A stretch of DNA of 64,000 nucleotides from Ailurus styani. Lineage: Eukaryota; Chordata; Mammalia; Carnivora; Ailuridae. Location of the stretch: the NCBI GenBank assembly GCA_002007465.1, contig LNAC01000101.1, positions 4,364,361 through 4,428,360 of the forward strand. The letters run 5' to 3'. Of this stretch, positions 55,401 through 64,000 are shown piece by piece. Positions within the stretch are counted from its first letter, which is position 1; the number at the start of each line of letters is the position of its first letter. Both the position numbers and the translations under genes were made by a program. Under the pieces are notes generated by a model that had not been told where the DNA came from, searched no databases, and saw nothing but the letters and a program-made list of their open reading frames with translations.

Positions 55401-57190
55401 TGGTGGGAATCCATTCTGATCGCTCAAGGCCTGTGTCACACCAGTTAGTAAGTGTTTCTGGCTGGGAGATCTCCAGCTGGACCCAATCTTGGGTTTGTGG
55501 AGCGGACGGAGCAGAGACGAGCCAGCCCAGTAAGGGGACATTTGGGGTTGGAGAATATCTTGCCACCAAAATATCTCCTTATTCAGTTGCCACAAGGCTT
55601 CCAATTCCACCGAAGCTCCCTTTCTTTGGGATTTAACTCTTTCTCTGTGCTTCCTCCAAATGGAAATATTCAAATGCCAGCATTCCAGTCCCTGATAACA
55701 GTGAGGCTGCTCCGATCAGGCACAATAGTTCCGAATTGCAAACCACCCGGAAATCTGAGGCTTCAAAATAGTCATTTATCATTGTTGAAGAGTTTCGGGG
55801 TTGACTGCTGCTGCTGCTGGTGGGGGCTGGGCTCACACACATCAGATGGCGCCTGACTCCTCCCTCCATGAGAGTCCTCCCCCACCCCCTAGCCCGGGGA
55901 TGTCCTCTTGGCCGTCTTGGGGTCCCAGAGCCAGGGGACGCTGCGAGGGCTCTAGAGGACAAGCTGGACAATAATACCCTGTGTACACAAGACAAATTGA
56001 GTCAGAAGGTGGGTGGAGTCCATCCTTTGATGGGAGGAATCTCAAAGTCACGGTCAAAGGATGTGGATACAGGGAGGGTGGAGAATTACGGCCGGTTTTT
56101 GGTGTCAATCTTTTGCACTGTTTCCAGTCTACCATTTAAATGGAGGATTAGGCAGAAGAAACCAATAATAAGTAAATAAATACACAGATAAATCCCATGA
56201 CTAAGAGCCACTTTCTGGGGTACATTTCATCTCTTGGCGCGCTGAGCTGTTGGGAAGGAAGGTGGCCCTTCAAAGGAAGCTTTAAAGCAACAGCCACATC
56301 TTTTAAAAATGAGAACGTCCACGGCAGCGCTGGCACTGACCTTGATGGCCTGTCACAGGGCCAGTGGCCCCGCCCTCTCCACTCCCTGCTCCTCTGGCTG
56401 TGCACCTGACTTTCCCGTCCACGCGTCTGGCACCAGGCATCACAGAGCGCAGCTGTGTGGACACCCACTGCCGCCTTGCACGATGGCCTGTTTCCTTCAC
56501 CCAGCACAGATCTGCCTGCGGAGCAGAGCGCAGTAAAGATCCGTGGGTCTCCTGCCCACCAAAAAATGCAGCTTTCTGCCCAAGGCTCATTATTCAAGCC
56601 TTGCCCGGAGATGTCATCAATAGCACGGATAGCTCCTGCAGAGCCCAAGTGAAGGTGAGGAGGTGGCACGGTGGAGACCGCAGTGGTTAATTACTGGCTT
56701 TTGTCCTTGTTCCTTCGTGTCCAAATTGCGTCCACGTCTTAGAGCTCATTTGCTTTATATTCAAAGAGAATGTAAGCACAGAACACGGTAGGAAGTGTGC
56801 CGTGACTCCGGTTTCCTGTTCTCCCGATGTATCTGCCCAACAGCCCGATGTGGGGGGCCTTTGTGCAGGACCCAGAGCTTTTGTCTGAGGCTCTGAGGTG
56901 GTAGAGCAACATGGCGATCCCCTCCGGGCGGTTGGCGCCCCAGGTTTGCCAAGCATGTCTGTGTTCTCTCTCTTCCCTGCCTCCCCGTGACTCAGCACTG
57001 TCCTTACTTTAGCTAATGCTGTCTTCAAACCAACTACACCTAAAGAGCTGTCTTGGACAAGACTTCCCGCCAAGATTCCCAATGAAGGTGCGGCCATTGT
57101 CCATGGATCTAACCCACAGGTATGTGCAGTTTGTTGTTCAGGTGTTTGTTTTTTTTTAGAAAATGAGTCACCATTGAAAAATTAGGATGT
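55400..57190. other. Unique intergenic DNA
   Basis: No exon or firm repeat. A 173-codon frame (56148-56669, -) has no recognisable domain. Confidence 0.4.
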
Positions 57191-57194
57191 CACG

Positions 57195-57710
57195 TAAAAA
57201 TGGTGGCAGACACTAATAATGGTTACCTACCCAGTATCTGTTTTCCTGCTTCTTTGGTTATGAATCCTGATTTTAGAGCAATAATGTGTCCAGATAAAAG
57301 ACTACATTTCCCAGCTTCCCTTGGGGCAAAGTAAGATCATGTGACTGTTTTCCCCAGGTGACTCAGTTCTAACCAATAAGATGGGAGTGGTGGGCCCCTT
57401 TTGGGCTTCCCTCCTTTCTTCCTGCTGTCTGGAAGAAGGATGAGTGGCTGGAGCTCCAGCAGCCATCTTGAACTATGAGTTGACCTTGAGAATAGACACT
57501 ACATGCTGGAATGGTGCAGGAGGGAGAGAGAAAGGGCCTGAGTCTCCTTGGCGACTCTCAGAAGCCAGGAAAATAGCCCTAAACCACACACCTCCTGACT
57601 TTTTTCATTAGTAAAACCAAAAAGCCAAGCAAAATAAAACCCTTCATGTATAAGCCACTGTAATTGTGGATTTTCTGTTCTAGATAGCCAACCTAATCCT
57701 GGGACAGTGC
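57195..57710 (+). mobile_element. Old LTR-type repeat (MaLR/MLT-like), nearly full length
   Basis: TGGCAGACACTAATAATGGT, ACTACATTTCCCAGCTTCCC, TTCTAACCAATAAGATGGGA, GGAGCTCCAGCAGCCATCTT, CATGTATAAGCCACTGTAAT and GATAGCCAACCTAATCCTGG run in the order of a common mammalian LTR. The family name is not certain. Confidence 0.6.
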
Positions 57711-57714
57711 TTCT

Positions 57715-58101
57715 CTTTCTTCATAGCGGCATCTTTGAGGTGTAATTCACACACCAAACAATTCACCCATTTATAGTGTCTGATTCACTGGTTCATGGGA
57801 TATTCACAGAGTTGCGCACCCATCACCACCATTTACTTTCCATCACCCCGCAAAAACATTTTCATCACCCCAAAATGAAGTCTATATGCACTAGCGGTCA
57901 TGCCTCGTTCCCCCACCCCAATCTCCCACCAGCCATCTACCTTCTGTCTCTGTGGATCTGTCTATCTGGACATTTCATATAAACGCAATCCTACAATATG
58001 TGGTCTGTAGGACTTCTTTCACTGAGCATGGTGTGTTCAAGGCTTTTTGGTGTTGTATCATGTACTAGGACTTCATTTCTTTTAATGGTTGGATGATATT
58101 C
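57715..58101 (-). mobile_element. L1 3' region, antisense, left part
   Basis: GAGGTGTAATTCACACACCA, CAGAGTTGCGCACCCATCAC, ACATTTTCATCACCCCAAAA, GGACATTTCATATAAACGCA and TTGGATGATATTC match the reverse of an L1M 3' end. It resumes at about 58630. Confidence 0.82.
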
Positions 58102-58628
58102 AACCTCATGGGTCTGAGACAGTGCAGGGGGAAGCAGGAGGGACTTAACTCCCATAAAGCCATGGTTTGAGGCAGGGATTAAAGGTTTCCAGAAGCTTAG
58201 AGACAAATACCTCCTTCTGGGAAAGCAAACAAGTAAGAGAGAACAGTCACGGGAGTAATGGTTGTCTGCGAAAAATTAGAACAATTTAAGCACACTCACA
58301 CAAGAATTTCTATTTTTCCGGAGCCCAAAAAATGTTGATCAGGAAGAAGGGCATCCTAGGATTGTCTTGTGTCCACTAAAAAGTAACGACCACATGATAA
58401 TAACTGTGGGGCTGAAGGACACTTCCCCACTCCCCAGCCCCTCACTCTTTAGCAAAGTGCCTTTAGAAGTCTTGCACGCTATCCGTTTGGAGAGTGATGT
58501 TCCTTTTTCTTGCTGACTCCTTGTATACAAGCTATCTCTCTAATAAACTCTGCCTGCTTTCTTTCCCTCAAGTTCAGTGTTCATTCTGATGGCATTGAGA
58601 CTCAAGAACCTGGTCCTGGGGGTCTAGT
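58102..58628 (+). mobile_element. Solo-LTR-like insertion inside L1
   Basis: About 520 bp with no L1 similarity, placed exactly between GATATTC and GGTATACCACATTTTG of the L1. It has a TATACAAGC-type TATA-like box near 58532, AATAAA at 58542-58547, then TGCCTGCTTTC and a TGGCATTGAGACTCAAGAAC end, the layout of a gamma-type (class I) ERV LTR. No internal viral region is present. Exact ends and site duplication not resolved. Confidence 0.6.
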
Positions 58629-58700
58629 AATAGGTATACCACATTTTGTTGATCCGTTCAAGGGACGGACACTCCTGACGGACAGTTGATCACTGGGCGG
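58629..58700 (-). mobile_element. L1 3' region, antisense, right part
   Basis: GGTATACCACATTTTGTTGA, TCCGTTCAAGGGACGGACAC continues the L1 order (…ACCACATTTTGTTTATCCATTC-type phrase), then fades. Confidence 0.7.
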
Positions 58701-58998
58701 GAGTTGAGTCAGCCCCCCACCCCAGAGAGGGTGTAGCTTTCAAGTCCTCCCAGCTGTCTCCCTTCACTGAGACTGTGGGTGAGCGTTTATCATCACTCTC
58801 ACACATCTGTTTTCTTATGGAAGAGTATTTCTTGGTTTCCAGGTCTCTAATAAAAGCAGAACAAAAGGTCAACAGAGACAGTCATGTACTTCTTGTCTTC
58901 TGTCCAGCCAGCTGTGCCCATGAAGCTCCCACCTGGACCCTCTGGCCATATGGAATTGCGGCTCCTGGTCTGAGCTCATCATTTAAAAAATGACATTA
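58700..58998. other. Unique intergenic interval
   Basis: No feature recognised. Confidence 0.4.
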
Positions 58999-59212
58999 GG
59001 GACGCCTGGGTGACGCAGTTGGTTAAGCGTCCAAGTCTTGGTTTTGGCTCAAGTCGTAATCTCAGGGTTGTGAGATAGAGCCCTGCGTCATGCTTGGCTC
59101 TCAGCATGGAATCTACTTGGTTTCTTTCTCCAGCTCCAACTGCCCCTCCCCACCCGCTTTGTTTCTCTCTCGCTCTCTCTCAAATAAAAAAATAAATCTT
59201 AAAAAAAAAAAA
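58999..59212 (+). mobile_element. SINEC-type SINE, diverged
   Basis: GGGACGCCTGGGTGACGCAG head, tail CAAATAAAAAAATAAATCTT. No clear site duplication. Confidence 0.88.
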
Positions 59213-59214
59213 CC

Positions 59215-61315
59215 AAAACCTGGGCATGTCTGGTTCCCTCTCTGAGTACTCCCTAGCTGGCTGATGTTCCTCTCAAAGAGCAGGAGGGACGGAAGGCATT
59301 CAGGGAAGGAGATGGTGACAGGTTGAGGGAGCCCAATGCCCACGGGAGAAGAGGACACATTCCATGCTCTTCCCAGGAAGAAGGCAATGGGGGCGCTGTC
59401 TCAGGGCTTCCCTTCCCTCTCAATTGGCTGGGAGTGAGAAGGAGCCAGGCCACTCTGGATGGAGCATGTGCCCCGAACTCCACTCGGCTCTTCAGGCAGC
59501 CCCCGGGTTTGGAACAGAGAATCCCTTTCATGGAGGGGAGCACGGTGGGCTAGGAGTCCGGGCCAGTTCTTCCTGCCTGTAGCTTGTTCCCAATCCCAGG
59601 GGTTCCCAAAGACTTGTCCCTGATGAGGGCTCACCGGGGCTCCTAATTACGGGCCACGTGATCTGCACCGTGCATGGCTCTTTACCTATGTCATTACAGT
59701 CTGAGACTATAATCCTACTGTTGGGGCTTTTTTGGGAGTAGGGTTATTTAAAAATAGCCTTTTCTCCTGACTACACTGATAGCCACGATAGGTAGTAATT
59801 TGATTTTCGACCACCTTAATGGATGATGCAAAGAATTGGCAACCTTAAGGCAGTCCCCCAAATGTTTTTGCTTTGTTTCTTCATTTTTATGATCCCAGAA
59901 ACCCCCAAACTGGGAATCACCCCATACCACAGAGTGCTTTAAGCCTATCTCATTTTGATCCTCAGAAGAACACTGTACAATACAGAGGGTGAGTGTCTAT
60001 CTACCTTTCCACTTTGCAAATGACAGACTCCACTCGACTGGATAATCTGCCTGAAGTTTCCAGTGGGTTCTCAACAGCCCCCACCTCCCCGCCCTACTGT
60101 CTCTGAAATGACTCTTGCACGGGATCATTGGAGATTACCATTTCATCAACATCTCCGAGGTCTAGGGACTTGTAGACCAGTGACGAAGTGACAAATAAGG
60201 GGACTTCATCCTAGTCTTCTGTTATTGCCAAGGCCACTGAGCACTGCCCTCCCCTCCACGGTCCCACGACGGGGGTGCAGTCAGCGCCAAGGGAGGCGAG
60301 TGCTGACGCAGGCCCCCTGGAGGTAACACCCTATGTTCTGGTTCACGCTGGTCCATTTGGGAGATGTGCCGAGAACTCGGTCTTGCTTTGTAGCTGGTGG
60401 GAGAATAAAAATGAAACCCTTGCTTTCGTCTGAGGTTTGCAAATTAGCATGCATTATTCCAGGGCATTGGGTTCCATTGAAACCTCTGGAACATGGAAGC
60501 GGGTAACCCTGCAGGTCCCCAGAGATTGCTGTGCCTTATGGCGCAACTGTCTTTCATTGGCAGAGGCACAGCCTTCTCTGCCTTGTCCTAACTCCTGGTT
60601 TTTCATGGGCTGATAAACACCAGCGCTGAGTCAGAGTTAAATGATCGCCCACTCCTACGGCCCTCGGTGGGCCAGTGTTGGGGTAGAGAGAAGCAGGCAT
60701 GAGAACAGAGCTAGTCTTCCTATTGAGATGCTTCTGGACCAACCGATGGGATATGCACTTCCGTCCTTCCTTACAACCAGCCCAGATTCCTGCTTTGGCC
60801 TTTCTCTTGGAAGTGGTGAAAAGCTCCAGCTGAGGATTTCCCTGGCTGGTCACTGTCAGGGTGGCGTGGGGCCATGGATCCCAACTGAGAGCTTAATACA
60901 TAATCGTTCCGTTTCTTCTTGTCACTGGCATGGCACGAACCCCAAGTGGGAGACAGGGAAAATAACCCCATTTTGAGCCTATTCTACGAGACATGCCTAT
61001 TCCTGGTCCACAAGGTGGGGGTGGAAGGGAGAGAGAGAAAAGATGGTTAGGACTTGGTCCCCCAGCGATCTTGCAGTGCTGGTGCTGAGAAATATGGCTC
61101 CCTGGGAAGACCAGAGTGTAAAGGGTAGCCGAGGAGGCGGAATTGTCCCTTACCGGGGAATGAGGGAAGGCTTCCTGGAGGAGGTGCCATCCGGTGTAGT
61201 CGGGAAGGGTGCGAGGAAGGTTTCCACAGGTGCCATTCCAGACAGAAGGAAGAGCTTAAACCAGAGCCAAGTGGCTAACTTCCACTTAAGAAATGGCAGT
61301 GGGAGAGAAATCAGG
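59215..61315. other. Unique intergenic DNA
   Basis: Possible MIR traces near 59650-59725 and 59940-60070. Otherwise single-copy. Open frames lack support. Confidence 0.4.
60330..60500. promoter_or_regulatory. Candidate regulatory element with POU-like motif
   Basis: TTTGCAAAT (60436-60444) overlapping ATTAGCAT (60443-60450), octamer-like on both strands, in a repeat-free stretch. Candidate only. Confidence 0.22.
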
Positions 61316-61319
61316 AAAA

Positions 61320-61720
61320 ATAAGTGCTCTGAAAACATGAGCAGTGAATAAACACATGAATCAGGGAGATGCAAATGAAGACCAGAGGAAGCTGTCTTCT
61401 TACACCCACTAAATTGGCAAACACAGAAATCTACCACGGTTTGGCAAAGACTGGGGACAACAGGAATGCTCACCCACAGTCAGTGGGTGTCACCTCTTAG
61501 GGGCACATTGGAGAACAGCCTAGCATTGTGTTGTCAGGTGGAATGTTCCCATTTTCTGTAACCAGCGATTCCTCTCCTGGGTGTTCACGCACTTCGGGCA
61601 GCGCACTTGAGAATGTTCTCGGCAGCACCGATCACCAGAGTAAAGACTAGAAACGCCATGCATGTGCACTGGCGGGAGGGATGCTCATATCTGGAATCCG
61701 AGGCAGCAAGGAAATGAGCC
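61320..61720 (+). mobile_element. L1-like ORF2/3' remnant
   Basis: GGGAGATGCAAATGAAGACC, ACACCCACTAAATTGGCAAA, AACCAGCGATTCCTCTCCTG. Diverged. Confidence 0.6.
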
Positions 61721-61724
61721 TGAG

Positions 61725-62340
61725 CAGATCTTGGGCATGTGTGGGCCCATCCCTAAATGAATCCTTTTGCGGGGGGGGGGAGAGTATATGCTAATTGCCT
61801 AAACCAGGCAAGACTCCCTTCTGAGGCCCCACCCAGACCGAATGGCTGGACTGAGGGTGGGGGGGGGCAACGGGTTCCTGCAGGAAAGCGGGGAGGGGGG
61901 CTGTTGTAGAGGCCACTGTTGGTGCCCCTCCCAGAGCCCTCCACAGGCTGTTAGGGTGCCTCTGTGCCCCTGTCGCAGCTGCTGTGTGGTCTAGGGCTCC
62001 CACTGCGGTCAGTGACCAAGAGGTGAGGGGAGGGGAACCCCAGCTCCCTTGCTTCGGGGCAGGACTAACTGGGGGGCTGTGAGATGTACCTGAGGGCTGC
62101 TGCGGGGCCAGGCCGAGGAGGGGACTCCCCCAAAATATCACCTTTGGTTTCCTCCCCTTGTTTCACTCCCTGGCCGGGTTTCTCCCAGGAGCCCTTGACT
62201 CTTCGCCTCAGCCTCTGTGTCTGGGGCATCCGGGTGCTGTTTTGTCAGAAGAGAAGTGAACAGAGACTGAGCTACCAGCTCAACAGACGGCAGGAGGAAG
62301 AGCAGCGAGAAGCATCACCAGCCCCTCTGGACTTCAGCCG
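61725..62340. other. Unique intergenic DNA with G/C homopolymers
   Basis: Contains a G-run of 10 (about 61771-61780) and one of 9 (about 61859-61867). No gene or repeat recognised. Confidence 0.4.
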
Positions 62341-62605
62341 CCGTCACTTAAAACCAAAAAACACAACCAGGCAGTTTACAGAAGAAACTACTGTCAGTGG
62401 CCAAGAAACGTGGACATCCAGTGTCACAATCAGAGAAACTGAAACATTTCTCATCCGTTGGAAGGCAGGGGTCAGAATGAACGTTCTCCCCGGTTTAGTC
62501 AGGGTGTGCGGAGGGGGGGTCTATCCTACTTTGTTGATGGAAATATAAATTGGTGTCATTTTTTGGGAGGGTAGTTGCACAGTATGTATAAAAATGCTAA
62601 GTGGG

Positions 62606-62738
62606 TGGGGTCACCTGGGAGTCACAGTCAGTTGAGCATCCGATTCCTAACCGCAGGTCTGGTCTTGATCTTGTGGTTACGAGTTCAAGTCCCACGTCCA
62701 GCTCCACCTGAGTGCAGTGCCTAATTAAAAAAAAAAAG
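62606..62738 (+). mobile_element. Older tRNA-type SINE, shortened
   Basis: GGTCACCTGGGAGTCACAGT head, GTTGAGCATCCGATTC, GATCTTGTGGTTACGAGTTC (B-box-like), then CCTAATTAAAAAAAAAAAG. Degraded site duplication (TAAGTGGG / TTAAATGGG). Confidence 0.75.
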
Positions 62739-62921
62739 TTAAATGGGAAAACCTTTGACTTAGAGATTTCACTTCTATGAATTTATGATGCTGGCAATAT
62801 CTGCACAAGAATGCAAAGACATGTGTACAAGTATGTAAAGTCAGCAGTGTTTGTGATACCAACCACATGTGAACAACCTAAATGTCCTTCCGTTGGGGGT
62901 TTGGCTGAAAATGGCAGAACA

Positions 62922-63316
62922 GGGGCGCCCGGATGGCTCGGTCCGTTGAATGGCCAACTCTTGATTTCAGCTCAGGTCACGATCTCAGGGTCGTGAGATT
63001 GAGCCCATGTTGGGCTCTGCACTAGGCATGGAGACTTTTTTTTTTAATTTTTTTTTAAGATTTTATTTATTTATTTGACAGAGATCACAAGTAGGCAGAG
63101 AGAGAGGAGGAAGCAGGGAGCCCGATGCGGGCCTCGATCCCAGGACCTTGAGATCATGACCTGAGCCGAAGGCAGAGGCTTTAACCCACTGAGCCACCCA
63201 GGCGCCCTCATGGAGCCTTCTTAAGATTCTCTCTCTCCCTCTCCCTCTGTCCCTCCTACCACCATCTTTCTCTCTCTCTTTCAAAAAAATAATATTTAAA
63301 AATAAATTAAAAAATA
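62922..63316 (+). mobile_element. SINEC-type SINE carrying a nested SINE, with 14-bp TSD
   Basis: Head GGGGCGCCCGGATGGCTCGG; tail resumes after the insert as CATGGAGCCTTCTTAAGATT and CT-rich DNA. Duplication AAAATGGCAGAACA at 62908-62921 and 63317-63330. Confidence 0.93.
63034..63208 (-). mobile_element. Young SINEC-type SINE nested inside the SINE at 62922
   Basis: Reverse-oriented; TTTAACCCACTGAGCCACCC then AGGCGCCCT at right. Duplication CATGGAG at 63027-63033 and 63209-63215, so the order of insertion is unambiguous. Confidence 0.94.
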
Positions 63317-63694
63317 AAAATGGCAGAACATTCCTGAGATGGAACACTGGACCACCATCAGAAGATTGTGGCCAGGCTCTGGGTCCTGGTGGATGAAACT
63401 CACCCACCACATACGAGCAAGTGAAAAAAGCCCATTGCAAAGCAGGGTAGAGAATGCAATTCCATGTTTGTAAAACGTATTTGTAAACATAAATATTATA
63501 AGTTAGCAAATGCATGGAACACAGTCTGGAAGAATATATAGGAAGCTGTTTTAACTATAGTTCCTCTTGGGAATACAGGTGGCAATCTTCTAGACAGTTT
63601 TTGGATTCTTCTGTGGTATTTCTTTGAATTTTTTTAGGCACAAGGGTCACTTTTGCTATTTGATTGAATTTAGAAATTTAAAATAGGAGTACAT

Positions 63695-63890
63695 GCCTGC
63701 TGAGAGCTTTACTATGGATAATCACTCTCTAGTCCTCACAAAAGCCTTACCGAAGGAGGAGTCGATGCTGCCCCATTTTACAGAAGAGGAAACGGAAAGC
63801 CAGAAAGTTCTAGAAGTCACAAGTTACAGAGCCAAGACCCAACCCAAGTGGCCTGATCCCAGGCCTCAGATTCTTAACCATGATGCTTCC
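63695..63890 (-). mobile_element. MIR SINE, antisense
   Basis: CCCATTTTACAGAAGAGGAA, then ACAAGTTACAGAGCCAAGAC, then CCCAGGCCTCAGATTCTTAA. Confidence 0.82.
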
Positions 63891-64000
63891 TTGCCTCACC
63901 AAAGAAAAATGAGAGGCAACCCCACTTTGGTTATTAGCACCAGAGCCCCTTTCTTCAAGTAAAATCCTGATTGGAAGCCCCGGTTGTCAAACAGATAAGA
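63891..64000. other. Unique DNA at the right edge
   Basis: No feature recognised. Confidence 0.4.

Larger units (their letters stand above)
62345..63640 (+). mobile_element. L1 3' end, split by SINEs
   Basis: ACTTCTATGAATTTATGATG, GAACAACCTAAATGTCCTTC, GATGGAACACTGGACCACCA, GCAATTCCATGTTTGTAAAA and ACAGTCTGGAAGAATATATA run in L1 3'-end order. Interrupted by SINEs at 62606-62738 and 62922-63316. Confidence 0.72.

Noticed and set aside
8603..63316. tRNA gene calls at SINE heads
   Set aside because: The tRNA-like heads with A and B boxes belong to SINEs, with tails and site duplications. None folds as a complete tRNA by eye.

Overview
This is a mammalian nuclear genomic window, almost certainly from a carnivore. 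The evidence is about twenty tRNA-derived SINEC-type SINEs (head like GGCGCCTGGGTGGCTCAG, tail AAATAAATAAA...ATCTTTAAA), several still carrying perfect 12-17 bp target-site duplications. Many young copies have the 'GTGGGTTAAAGCCTCTGCCTTCGG' type of head in pieces, which I associate with mustelids (ferret, mink, otter). The family-level call is an inference.

Layout. Positions 1-195 are the last 64 codons and stop of RASD1 (Dexras1), on the + strand, ending in the CAAX box CVIS. Its 3' UTR runs to an AATAAA at 1034. Convergent to it, on the - strand, is a complete two-exon MED9 gene (Mediator middle module): coding exon 1 at 16136-16362, a 12 kb phase-2 intron, coding exon 2 at 3903-4119, giving 147 aa. 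A CpG-rich promoter lies at about 15980-16570. RASD1 and MED9 are adjacent and convergent in human 17p11.2 (the Smith-Magenis/Potocki-Lupski region), so this is conserved synteny. By that order NT5M should lie beyond the right edge.

From about 16.6 kb to 64 kb I find no exon, RNA gene or processed pseudogene that I can recognise. This agrees with the long MED9-NT5M intergenic interval known in human. The interval is a layered record of mobile elements: SINEC copies, MIR and L2, MER5A-like DNA elements, several L1 3' ends, MLT1-, MLT2- and ERV-type LTRs. It also holds a 30-bp minisatellite (52730-52909), a 0.5 kb GAT/GGT-rich microsatellite (35165-35695), a 240-bp polypurine tract (25960-26200), a G-quadruplex motif (23855-23878), an 86-base assembly gap (17708-17793) and a few repeat-free stretches that may be conserved regulatory DNA.

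The two genes are not functionally coupled in any way the sequence shows. They share only a 2.9 kb convergent 3' interval. I found no undescribed gene system. The most informative features are the nested insertions, which give a relative chronology, and the unstable tandem repeats.
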